NCBI RefSeq assembly: GCF_012272855.1
Contig: NZ_JAAXCQ010000010.1
Location: forward strand, 62,001 to 126,000
DNA: 64,000 nt
Direction of reading: 5' to 3'
Source of the DNA: Arenibacter sp. 6A1
GTDB taxonomy: Bacteria; Bacteroidota; Bacteroidia; Flavobacteriales; Flavobacteriaceae
The notes beneath the pieces are model-generated. The model was not told the DNA's origin. It saw only the letters and a list, made by a program, of their open reading frames with translations, and made no database searches. A program made the position numbers and the translations under genes. This document shows positions 56,238 through 64,000 of this stretch, one piece after another (the stretch's first letter is position 1; each line of letters opens with the position of its first letter).

Positions 56238-57590
56238 ATGAAAACGGTATACACATTGTTTATTTTATTAGGATTGGTAATAGATGTTGATGCGCAGAGT
56301 ATTCGAAAGAATTATCAAGAAATGACGGATTATGAAAGGACAGAATTGGTAAATGCTTTTTATGATATAAGGAATGGCGCAGATCTATTTAATGATATGG
56401 CTAATTTCCATATGGAATTTTTCAATTTTGATAATACAGCAGATCCAACGCGTTTAGATTTACACTTTAACCTTCCCGACGAACCGCAAAGGGAAATATT
56501 TCTACCTTGGCATAGAAGACAAATGTTTGAATTGGAACAAGCAGTACAAGATATTAATCCAAGGATAAGTTTGGCATGGTGGGATACCAGCATAGATCAG
56601 TCTACAAATTCTGCACTTTGGAATCAGAACTTTATGGGAAGCTTTAATACAAATTGGAGTTTAAACAGGAATTTGGGAGGGAACGGCCCATTACCAGTGC
56701 CTTCAGATGTAAGTAATTTATATGGTATGAGCAATTTTAATACCTTTTCAAACGAATTGGAAAGAAGAGCCGTCCATAGGGGGGCGCATGTATGGACTGG
56801 AGGAGCAATGCCCACTCCCTTATCTCCTCGTGATCCAGTATTTTTTCTCCACCATACCTTTGTCGATTTCATATGGTTTAATTGGGAAGAAATCTACAAT
56901 AGTTCTTCCTTTCTGAGATCTTCGATGTTGCGGTATGACGGGACTTATTCATTTAATGGAGAAACTTTGCCCTTAGTTAATCCGAACAGTATAACTGATA
57001 CACGATCCTTAGGGGTTTTTTATGGTGCCAATGGTCTAGCTCAACTTAATAATTATATTGTTAGTAATACTTATAGACCTCAAGAAGTCTTTTATTATCA
57101 ATTTTTGATTCGTGTCGGGAATAATTTTATAGTTCCTAGTGGAACAGATTGTAGCATTGAATCCGTCAATGAAATTTTAATGGTTCCTGGATTTGAAGCT
57201 ACTTCCGGATCAAGATTTTTGGCTTCTATAGATGTGGATAATCAGTCTAATAGACCTGGAATTAAAACTAGGGTTAAAAAACCGTATGAGCATGTGGCTA
57301 ACCTTCAGGAAATAGTATGGGAAGAAGATAATAAGGACGATAGCCCAGTTCTTTTACAAGCTTTTCCAAATCCCTTTACAGAAAAAATTACGATTAAATT
57401 AAATAAGAATACAGATTGTAGTGTAGAGGTGTTTAATATGATGGGGGTATTGATCCGGCAAGAAGCCTTCCAAAATACCGACACTATTATTATTAATAAA
57501 TTATACGGGCTTGCTGCTGGTTTTTATGTAATTCGAGTGGTAGATGCAAAAGGAGATATTATTATAGCCAAAAGAGTGGTAAAACTTTAG
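56238..57590 (+). CDS. secreted tyrosinase-family copper enzyme with type IX sorting domain
   Basis: A 450-residue exported type 3 copper protein; tyrosinases oxidise phenols and o-diphenols to quinones using two copper ions and O2. Signal peptide about residues 1-19. Copper A ligands: His58 (NFHMEF), His76 (LHFNLP) and His92 in FLPWHRRQMFELEQ. Copper B ligands: His180 and His184 (HRGAH) and His205/206 in DPVFFLHHTFVDFIWFNWEE. The C-terminal part (about residues 368-450) is a type A type IX secretion sorting domain: QAFPNPFTEKITIKL, VEVFNMMGVLIRQE, and an ending GFYVIRVVDAKGDIIIAKRV. It should therefore be displayed on the surface or released. It begins 25 bases after the giant repeat gene and is probably co-transcribed with it. 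Confidence 0.93.
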   Translation: MKTVYTLFILLGLVIDVDAQSIRKNYQEMTDYERTELVNAFYDIRNGADLFNDMANFHMEFFNFDNTADPTRLDLHFNLPDEPQREIFLPWHRRQMFELEQAVQDINPRISLAWWDTSIDQSTNSALWNQNFMGSFNTNWSLNRNLGGNGPLPVPSDVSNLYGMSNFNTFSNELERRAVHRGAHVWTGGAMPTPLSPRDPVFFLHHTFVDFIWFNWEEIYNSSSFLRSSMLRYDGTYSFNGETLPLVNPNSITDTRSLGVFYGANGLAQLNNYIVSNTYRPQEVFYYQFLIRVGNNFIVPSGTDCSIESVNEILMVPGFEATSGSRFLASIDVDNQSNRPGIKTRVKKPYEHVANLQEIVWEEDNKDDSPVLLQAFPNPFTEKITIKLNKNTDCSVEVFNMMGVLIRQEAFQNTDTIIINKLYGLAAGFYVIRVVDAKGDIIIAKRVVKL

Positions 57591-57656
57591 TGATTTCTAC
57601 TAAACAACTCCTTGATCAATCATCAATCTTAAGTTTTCGTGTTAATTTACAGATCC

Positions 57657-58040
57657 TTAATGAGATTTTCCGTGGTCCATGTGTATGCTATTAGGATCTC
57701 TGTATTTACAACATTCCGGTAAGGCTTCGTAAATCTTTAAATCGGCCACTGTTTCGTCCGTATCGTGTCCAACGGCTGCTATGGTCTTTTTAATATCTAT
57801 AACCTTACATTTATTCTCATCCATTATCAGGTTAAGCTCCTTTGACTGAATATTCCATGATACATATTTAACCCCTTTAAGTTTAAGAGAAGCTTTTTCG
57901 ATTCTAGATTTACACATCTCACAATTGCCTTTTACATAAAAGCTTATTTTTTTGTTTTTGTCCTGAGCATTTAAATTAAAGCCAATAAATAATAGTAAAG
58001 TGACTATAAGTGCTTTAAATGAGTTGTTTGTATTTATCAT
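57657..58040 (-). CDS. exported heavy-metal-associated (HMA) domain protein
   Basis: A 127-residue protein with a signal peptide (about residues 1-25; LIVTLLLFIGFNLNA) and one HMA domain whose metal site is KGNCEMCKSRIEK (Cys40 and Cys43), the CxxC arrangement of copper chaperones such as CopZ. The C-terminal tail carries a further Cys pair and several His (LPECCKYRDPNSIHMDHGKS). It follows the TonB-dependent receptor gene by 54 bases on the minus strand and converges on the tyrosinase gene. Copper is the most likely ligand by family and by the neighbouring copper enzyme, though other soft metals are possible. Confidence 0.9.
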   Translation of the reverse strand: MINTNNSFKALIVTLLLFIGFNLNAQDKNKKISFYVKGNCEMCKSRIEKASLKLKGVKYVSWNIQSKELNLIMDENKCKVIDIKKTIAAVGHDTDETVADLKIYEALPECCKYRDPNSIHMDHGKSH

Positions 58041-58094
58041 GATGAAATATTTTTTATAAGTTTAGTTAATGCTTAAATTCTGATTCATATAATT

Positions 58095-60332
58095 TTATAA
58101 CTTATATCGAAAACCAAGGTAATAGGTATGTCCTAAAACAGGTTTATATAATAGGGTACTGTCAAAATAGGGCCCAAAAGGATCTTCGGCACCAAGTATG
58201 GCAATTTTTTGAGTAGTATTGGTTATATTTTCACCTCCAAGATAAATTTCAAATTTTTCATTGAGGACTCTAGTCAATTGACCATTTACGATACTATAAG
58301 CATCAGACGAGGTAGGTAAGCGATATGGGGCAGGATTTTCCGAAGTATTTGGTAAACGTTGTCTACCTTGCCAGTTTACGGTAAGATCCATCCTCCATTG
58401 TCCTTCTCTATATTTTTTTAATGTTTCATAATTAAGATTAACAAAAAAGCGATGTTTGGACTGTAAGGGTTTGGTCTTTGATCCCGAATTATAATCCAGT
58501 TCTACATTGTAATTTTTATAGGTCGCCCTGATATCCAAATTTTGGATAATCTCATAGTTCACATCTATTTGTAAACTATTCGAAAAACTTTTTCCTGTTA
58601 GGTTATAAAAGGATATTTCCCTAGGGTTCTCCCAATCGATTAATACCTGATCTTTAAAGACAATTCTGTTAAAATCAATTGAAAAGTCAAACGACCTATT
58701 ATTAATATATAATTTCTGAATAAATCCAACCCCATAATTCCACGCAATCTCTGGTTGCAGGGTATATATGTTTCCCGAGTTATTTATAATGTTTATGCTA
58801 CGTGAGCTAGCAAACATTTGTTGGTTTTCTGCAAAAATATTAGCAGCCCGTTTTCCTCTTCCAATAGAAAATCTAAGACTAGACTGCTTCCATAAGGCAT
58901 ATCTTAGGTGCAGTCTAGGCGTTATAAAAGTATTTAATCGGTTATGACTGTCAATCCTTATACCCGCTACAAAACTTAGTTTTTCAAGGTTGTCGTAGGT
59001 GTATTCAAAAAATCCACCAACTGAGTTGTCGCTCCGGTCCATATCCTCTGAGTTAACGCTCTCATCAAAGGAATCATAAGTATAACTAAGTCCGGTTTTA
59101 AATTTATGTTGGGTGCTTCCAATGATACTATTGAATAAAAAGTTAGAGTAAAAGGATTGATGCTGTACATCATAATGGTTAAATCCATAATATGAATTCT
59201 GGGCATGGTTGCTAAAGGCTGTTTGAAGACCAAAACTTTGGTAGGGAAGTTCGGGAAAAACATAGCCTAGTTTGGCAGAAACATCAAGTCTGTCGGTATT
59301 TACTTCGCTACCCCAATTGTTATTGGTGAATTTATCCCTTTTAGGATTAAAATCTTCTTGACCTATTTGTTTTTCATCAAGTAAATACTGAAAATTTAAA
59401 AAACTGATCCACCCTTTTTTAGGGTCTAAAAATTGCCACCGATTCATGAAATTTATTTGTTTTGACAGTGGGGTATCTAAAAAACTGTCGGAATTTTTGT
59501 CGATGGTACCATTTCTCAGGTTGGCATGAAGGTAAACCCCAGTACCTATGTTTTCCGAAAACTTATAATTATATCTTGTATTGATTTCAAATCTTTCATA
59601 ATTATTGGCATAAGCATTTAAAAACAGCTTTTTATCGGTAAGAGGCTTTACCAATTCACTATTTATTTGCCCCGAAATGCTTTCAAAACCATTTAAAACA
59701 CTACCAGAACCTTTAGTGATTTGAATGCTTTCTACCCATGATCCTGGAATGAAGGACATTCCATATATTTGGGAAGCACCTCGGATAAATGGCATGTTTT
59801 CTTGGGTAAACAATAAATAGGGGCTATTTAAACCCAACATCTGAATTTGTTTAGCACCGGTAATGGCGTCTGAAATATTCACGTCTACCGATGGGTTGGT
59901 TTCAAAACTTTCCGACAAGTTACAGCAGGCCGCTTTTAACATTTCCCTGCTATCTACGGTCACTACGTTCTGAATATTGAAAAGCGATTTTTGAATAGGG
60001 TTTAATTTTTTTTGTACCGTGACTTCTTCGAGCTCTTTATCTGGTCTTAACCATATTTTTCCTAGATTAGGTCTATTAGCTACTATGGTATCGGACTGGT
60101 AGCCCACATAGCTAATAACGATTTTTCCATATTCTTTTTTGAAGGGAATAGAAAATTCTCCTGCGTTGTTGGTGCTAGTTCCTACAGTACTATTTAGCCA
60201 AATAATATTAACATCGGATAAGGGTATTTCCTTCCGATCGTTACTATAGCCTAACACCGTTCCAGATATATTTATTTGACCGGATACTAAAGAAGTAAAT
60301 AGGGATAAAAAAAATGTTTTTAATAACCTCAT
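58095..60332 (-). CDS. TonB-dependent outer-membrane receptor, probably metal-linked
   Basis: A 745-residue non-SusC TonB-dependent receptor. A signal peptide (LLKTFFLSLFTSLVSGQ) and a carboxypeptidase-regulatory-like domain (about residues 20-105; SGTVLGYSNDRKEIPLSDVN) precede the plug (LNPIQKSLFNIQNVVTVDSR; LKAACCNLSESFETNPSVDV; GSGSVLNGFESISGQINSEL) and a barrel that ends YYLGFRYKL. There is no STN domain. Receptors of this type with a Cys-Cys pair in the plug and an adjacent HMA gene are common in Bacteroidota and are usually taken to be copper or other metal transporters; that assignment is inference. It is transcribed with the HMA gene downstream. Confidence 0.88.
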   Translation of the reverse strand: MRLLKTFFLSLFTSLVSGQINISGTVLGYSNDRKEIPLSDVNIIWLNSTVGTSTNNAGEFSIPFKKEYGKIVISYVGYQSDTIVANRPNLGKIWLRPDKELEEVTVQKKLNPIQKSLFNIQNVVTVDSREMLKAACCNLSESFETNPSVDVNISDAITGAKQIQMLGLNSPYLLFTQENMPFIRGASQIYGMSFIPGSWVESIQITKGSGSVLNGFESISGQINSELVKPLTDKKLFLNAYANNYERFEINTRYNYKFSENIGTGVYLHANLRNGTIDKNSDSFLDTPLSKQINFMNRWQFLDPKKGWISFLNFQYLLDEKQIGQEDFNPKRDKFTNNNWGSEVNTDRLDVSAKLGYVFPELPYQSFGLQTAFSNHAQNSYYGFNHYDVQHQSFYSNFLFNSIIGSTQHKFKTGLSYTYDSFDESVNSEDMDRSDNSVGGFFEYTYDNLEKLSFVAGIRIDSHNRLNTFITPRLHLRYALWKQSSLRFSIGRGKRAANIFAENQQMFASSRSINIINNSGNIYTLQPEIAWNYGVGFIQKLYINNRSFDFSIDFNRIVFKDQVLIDWENPREISFYNLTGKSFSNSLQIDVNYEIIQNLDIRATYKNYNVELDYNSGSKTKPLQSKHRFFVNLNYETLKKYREGQWRMDLTVNWQGRQRLPNTSENPAPYRLPTSSDAYSIVNGQLTRVLNEKFEIYLGGENITNTTQKIAILGAEDPFGPYFDSTLLYKPVLGHTYYLGFRYKL

Positions 60333-60665
60333 GTCATGAAAAGGAATTTATACCTGATTAAACACCATACCGATTCAAAAGCTTAACTACTAAGTTTATA
60401 AGTATATTAGAAAAAACCTAAAACTGTTTTTAGTATGTAGAATAGCCTCATTTATTATTAAAAATAGATATTAATTGTTGTTGTTATGATAAAGATTATC
60501 AATATTTTACGTGTTATGTAGTTTACAGATTATTTAGGTTGTTGATAGATGTTGAAGAGAAAAAAGAATTTAAAAGATGTAATTTTAGTAGAATTAAGGA
60601 GTTAAAATTTTTCTGAATTTATAAATAAAATAATAGGCTATCTCACTAAAACAACTTCAGAAATC
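60333..60665. other. 333-bp divergent intergenic region
   Basis: Very AT-rich, lying between the minus-strand TonB receptor and the plus-strand lipoprotein; it must hold promoters for both directions, but I found no exact TAnnTTTG box. No gene seen. Confidence 0.45.
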
Positions 60666-61022
60666 ATGAAAAGAGTATTAGCAATATTATCAGTGATGCT
60701 GTTTGTATTCTGCGGAAATATAAATGAACTTCCAATAGTTCAAGAGACTAAAATAAGGGTTATTAACCGTACCAATAATAATTTCAGTAATGTAGTTTTA
60801 TTTTCAATGAAATTCCCTGATTTAAAACCAAAAGACACCTCGGAATTTAAAATTTTAAATTATGATCCCTTAAGGGACGATCCTTTAATTTATTGCTCCA
60901 TTGGAGATGAAAATTATGCTCGCTATTTAGAAATCCCCAAGGAGGGTATAGTTAATTTTACCTATTCCATTGATACTATTCAAGACGGGATTATTTATGT
61001 TAGTTCGGTATCCGGAAATTAA
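60666..61022 (+). CDS. small lipoprotein of unknown function
   Basis: A 118-residue protein with a signal peptide ending in a lipobox-like FVFC (Cys about residue 16). The mature part (about 100 residues) looks like a small beta-rich domain (IRVINRTNNNFSNVVLFSMK, FTYSIDTIQDGIIYVSSV). I recognise no family. It is 87 bases before the CapK-like gene. Confidence 0.65.
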   Translation: MKRVLAILSVMLFVFCGNINELPIVQETKIRVINRTNNNFSNVVLFSMKFPDLKPKDTSEFKILNYDPLRDDPLIYCSIGDENYARYLEIPKEGIVNFTYSIDTIQDGIIYVSSVSGN

Positions 61023-61108
61023 AAAATAGATAAAATATCTTTTTGGTATCAATAATAGGATACCCATAATCTCTCCATTATTTTTTTGTTTAATTTGATG
61101 TAATCAGT

Positions 61109-62479
61109 ATGAAAGCTTTGGAATTTTTACGTAGAAAACTATTTTGGTCAGTAGATGCGATTAAGGGGGGAAAAGTGACTCGACACTTGAAGGATATTGC
61201 TTCATTACAAAGAAAATTTCATGATAACGGATATTCACGAGTAACCGAGGGATACCTAACAAATTTAATCACTCATGCAACAACTTCTGTTCCCTTGTAT
61301 AAAAACTTCACCAAGGATAATGTGTTGCAAGATTTTCCAGTAGTTGACAAGGCTTATATACGTGATAATTTTAAATTATTCGAAAGCAAAGAATTTATCG
61401 ATAAAAAAAAGTATAAAGTAACAACCAGTGGGTCTACAGGGAAACCTTTCTACATTTTACATGATAAAAATAAAAGGGACAGAAATACGGCAGACACCAT
61501 TTATTTTTCTGAAAAAGCGGGGTATAAATTGGGGGCAAGGTTGTATTACTTAAGACTGTGGGATAAGCAATATAAAAAGGGAAATTTTTTATCTTGGGTT
61601 CAAAATGTTAGGACTAATTATTCGGTCGATAATTTTAATGATCAAAAAATAGCAGGCTGGATAAGAGAATTAGAAAATGACAATTCCAACAAGAGTATTT
61701 TGGGGTATACTTCCGCCTTGCAAGCGATTTTTAAATTCTTGGATAATAAGAAAGCAAAACCATTAGAAACAAAAATAAATGGGGTAGTAGCCATTGCTGA
61801 AGGTTTGGATGAATATGTTAGAAAAGGAGTAAAAAAATATTTTAAAACCCATGTTGTTTCTCGATATTCAAATTCGGAAAATGGAATTATTGCCCAACAA
61901 AATATGGGCAATAGAAATTTTGAAGTCAACTGGGCCAGTTATTTTGTCGAAATTTTGGATTTGAACAAGGATATACCAGTACCCAATGGCACTTTAGGCA
62001 GGATTGTTATTACTGATCTTTTTAGTTATGCCATGCCATTAATAAGATATGATACAGGAGATGTTGGAATATTAAATTTTGAGACTAAGGATGATTGTAA
62101 AGCCTTAGTGCTTTCGCAAATTGAAGGAAGAAAAATGGATATGTTTACCAATACCAAGGGCGAGTTTATCACCTCTCATATTGTTCATCATATATTACAA
62201 TTTAATGGTATTGATCAATTTCAGTTTATACAGGAATCGAATAATAAATATATTATAAAACTTAAGGTAGCATATGATTTTGATTACGACGATGAACTAG
62301 AAATAATTAAAAAATATCAAGAATTTTTAGGGCATGACGCCAATATAAACATAGAATACGTAATCGATATTCCTTTACTTAAATCTGGGAAAAGAAAATT
62401 GGTTGTGAATAATGCTTTGAATACTCTACCTAAAATGAGGAATAAATCTAAAGAAGAATCGGGATTAAAAACTATTTAA
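61109..62479 (+). CDS. CapK/PaaK-like adenylate-forming enzyme
   Basis: A 456-residue member of the phenylacetate-CoA ligase-like adenylating family, in the branch often labelled CapK and found in capsule or exopolysaccharide clusters. Seen: FPVVDKAYIRDNFKLFES near the start, the ATP loop TTSGSTGKPFYILHDKN (about residues 108-124), HVVSRYSNSENGIIAQ and VITDLFSYAMPLIRYDTGD. It probably activates a carboxylic acid as an acyl-adenylate for transfer to a surface glycan or lipid; the acid is unknown. The FemAB/GNAT-like gene at 62512 converges on it, a plausible functional partner. Confidence 0.87.
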   Translation: MKALEFLRRKLFWSVDAIKGGKVTRHLKDIASLQRKFHDNGYSRVTEGYLTNLITHATTSVPLYKNFTKDNVLQDFPVVDKAYIRDNFKLFESKEFIDKKKYKVTTSGSTGKPFYILHDKNKRDRNTADTIYFSEKAGYKLGARLYYLRLWDKQYKKGNFLSWVQNVRTNYSVDNFNDQKIAGWIRELENDNSNKSILGYTSALQAIFKFLDNKKAKPLETKINGVVAIAEGLDEYVRKGVKKYFKTHVVSRYSNSENGIIAQQNMGNRNFEVNWASYFVEILDLNKDIPVPNGTLGRIVITDLFSYAMPLIRYDTGDVGILNFETKDDCKALVLSQIEGRKMDMFTNTKGEFITSHIVHHILQFNGIDQFQFIQESNNKYIIKLKVAYDFDYDDELEIIKKYQEFLGHDANINIEYVIDIPLLKSGKRKLVVNNALNTLPKMRNKSKEESGLKTI

Positions 62480-62511
62480 TAGCAATACCTTCTGTTGGTG
62501 GTCTTTGCCTA

Positions 62512-63705
62512 CTACATAATATATGTTGGAATTGTTTTTTTATAAAGTTTCACATCATCTTTCTTTTCGAGAGAAGAATAAAGGTAATCACAAAGCATTC
62601 TGTTTAAAAACGAAAATTTTCTTTCCTTATAATTAATGGGTAAAATATCTTTCATCTTTGAAATGTCAAATTTCTCTTTAATTACCTCATAATTTAATGG
62701 GGTGGGTTGATGATTTCCTAGAGTTGTTCCTAATTTATATCTTAAATGGTGATAGTAAGTATGTATGTTTTTATTTCGTAAATATTGTTTACTTCTGAAA
62801 AGAGAGGTAATACTAAGGGCTACCAAATTCGAGGTAACTGATCTGGGGTTGTACAAGACATGAAACTCAAAGCGATATACAATGTCGCTAATTTGTTTCT
62901 TTATGCCATAATCTCCCTTAGAGGAATCAAATATGTGCATATCATTTTTTATGCACCATTCTATTACCTTAAACGTTAATATATTTCCTAAGCCATATTT
63001 AGAATAGTCCGTATCATAAACAGGAATAGCACCAATTAATTTTTTTTGATGCTGGAAACATAATTGCATGGCTATGGGTTCAGAGTCATCATACATGACA
63101 AACAAAGCTGCTTCTTTGTTTAGTATCATAGGATATGTTAATTCTTTGATATAATCCCATTTAGATATTATGTGATAATTAGTTTGTTTTTCTTCAAAGC
63201 GTTTGGTTAGTAATTCAGAAAGTCTATCAAATAGAGTATTATAAGAGTTTATATCTATGGCACCATAAAACATTTTTGAACTTATATTGAAACTTTTCGT
63301 TATACGATTTTCACGTTTCCTGAGCAGCTTTCTCTCAGGTTTGCTGAAGTTTAATTCCAAGAAATTATCAATACAACTGTATTTTTTTATTGTGGTTATA
63401 TAACCATTGTATTGCGGTATACGAGTAGATTTCAAAAACTTTATATCCTTTATTGGAGGGGTTTTATAATAGGATGGTATATCGTAAATTAGAAAAACAC
63501 TATTACTTTTTTTTACTTTTTTAGGATTGATGGTATATTCAAATCCTTTTGTTAAACTCTTACCGACATTGGTGTAAAGTGGCAAGTATTTGTTTTTGTA
63601 GAATCGTACTCCTTTAATAAATTCAACTTTTTCGGGAGGAATGGAGTTTTTAAAATATTTTAGCCATGTATTCACAAACCAGTCTGAGTTAAAGGGAGTA
63701 TCCAT
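62512..63705 (-). CDS. GNAT/FemAB-like acyltransferase
   Basis: A 397-residue protein with the BioF2-like double-GNAT layout. The first half includes FNSDWFVNTWLKYF, NGYITTIKKYSCIDNFLE and PERKLLRKRENRITKSF; the second holds the GNAT-like core EAALFVMYDDSEPIAMQLCF followed by GLGNILTFKVIEWCIKN and IFDSSKGDYGIKKQ. This is a common gene in polysaccharide clusters, where it would transfer an acyl or aminoacyl group to a sugar. It is only distantly like the protein at 41792. The convergent neighbour is the CapK-like enzyme. Confidence 0.82.
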   Translation of the reverse strand: MDTPFNSDWFVNTWLKYFKNSIPPEKVEFIKGVRFYKNKYLPLYTNVGKSLTKGFEYTINPKKVKKSNSVFLIYDIPSYYKTPPIKDIKFLKSTRIPQYNGYITTIKKYSCIDNFLELNFSKPERKLLRKRENRITKSFNISSKMFYGAIDINSYNTLFDRLSELLTKRFEEKQTNYHIISKWDYIKELTYPMILNKEAALFVMYDDSEPIAMQLCFQHQKKLIGAIPVYDTDYSKYGLGNILTFKVIEWCIKNDMHIFDSSKGDYGIKKQISDIVYRFEFHVLYNPRSVTSNLVALSITSLFRSKQYLRNKNIHTYYHHLRYKLGTTLGNHQPTPLNYEVIKEKFDISKMKDILPINYKERKFSFLNRMLCDYLYSSLEKKDDVKLYKKTIPTYIM

Positions 63706-63903
63706 TGTGACCTTATTTTTATTGTAATCAATAATAGGTAGGTCAAGTTACAGGAATTCCCAAACTGGAGCTATCTAATTTTTTTAAAGCATGAACCAAG
63801 TATTTTAAAGTATTAATCTTTTCAACTTTTAATTTTACAATTTTATCAGATTCAGGTTAATATTAAAAACTAGACTACTTATAACTAATTAAGCGGCTAA
63901 TAG

Positions 63904-64000
63904 TTAGTTGTTAATCATTATTTTTTGCATTTTATCTTGGCCTATTACCCAAAAGGAGCCCTGAGATTCGGTAACCTTAATATCTTTTATGTGAAAGCCA
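63904..64000 (-). CDS. C-terminal end of an unidentified gene
   Basis: Read on the minus strand the last 97 bases of the window are open for 31 codons and stop at a TAA (complement of 63904-63906). The peptide contains KDIKVTESQGSFWVIGQDKM and looks like real protein, but I do not recognise it. The gene would start beyond the window. Confidence 0.4.
   Translation of the reverse strand, partial: GFHIKDIKVTESQGSFWVIGQDKMQKIMINN

Noticed and set aside
56624-56872. Minus-strand open frame opposite the tyrosinase gene
   Set aside because: It lies over the copper B region of a clear gene and shows no protein-like composition of its own.
63706-63903. Small gene between the GNAT-like gene and the partial gene at the window end
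   Set aside because: The stretch is AT-rich with no open frame worth calling; it reads as an intergenic region.

Overview
The window looks like a chromosomal segment of a marine-type member of the Flavobacteriaceae (phylum Bacteroidota). This rests on low GC, SusC/SusD proteins, an ECF sigma/FecR pair, a type IX secretion sorting domain, bacillithiol synthesis (BshA), the Bacteroidota LptD form, Bacteroidota-type -7 boxes (TAnnTTTG) and weak Shine-Dalgarno usage. I saw no tRNA, rRNA, CRISPR array, insertion sequence or phage module.

Layout. 1-728: end of a YyaL-type protein. 817-10561: ECF sigma factor, FecR anti-sigma factor, SusC-type receptor with an STN signalling domain, SusD lipoprotein, then a GMC oxidoreductase and its small exported partner subunit; this reads as a sensed uptake and oxidation locus for an unknown substrate, closed by a clear terminator at 10625. 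10806-12400: small membrane proteins and a VanX-like dipeptidase. 12463-17314 (minus): tsaD, rsmE, a DUF4159 protein, an AI-2E family membrane protein and a methyltransferase. 17402-24877 (plus): tamB, pfkA, gapA, an N-acetylglucosamine kinase-like gene. 24867-28045 (minus): ridA and lptD. 28128-33085: amiC, an MCE/MlaD protein, two Fe-S electron-transfer proteins and a small conserved protein. 33182-38021: a GH3/serine-hydrolase fusion, bshA and a small lipoprotein. 38518-41365: two tandem OmpA-family paralogues.

41680-64000 is the accessory, cell-surface part. It holds a GC-rich palindromic element, a FemAB/GNAT-like protein, an ATP-grasp ligase, a short secreted protein (44871), a 3,237-residue paralogue of it carrying 29 tandem Ig-like repeats of 97 residues (46499), a secreted tyrosinase with a type IX sorting domain immediately downstream (56238), a copper-type HMA protein and a TonB-dependent receptor (57657-60332, minus), a small lipoprotein, a CapK/PaaK-like adenylating enzyme, and a second FemAB/GNAT-like protein.

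The most interesting unit is 44871-60332. A giant, highly acidic, completely Lys/Arg-free repeat protein lies 25 bp from a copper enzyme that oxidises phenols, with probable copper-handling genes converging on it. My working hypothesis, which is inference only, is a surface adhesion or matrix system in which the tyrosinase acts on tyrosines or phenolics at the cell surface.
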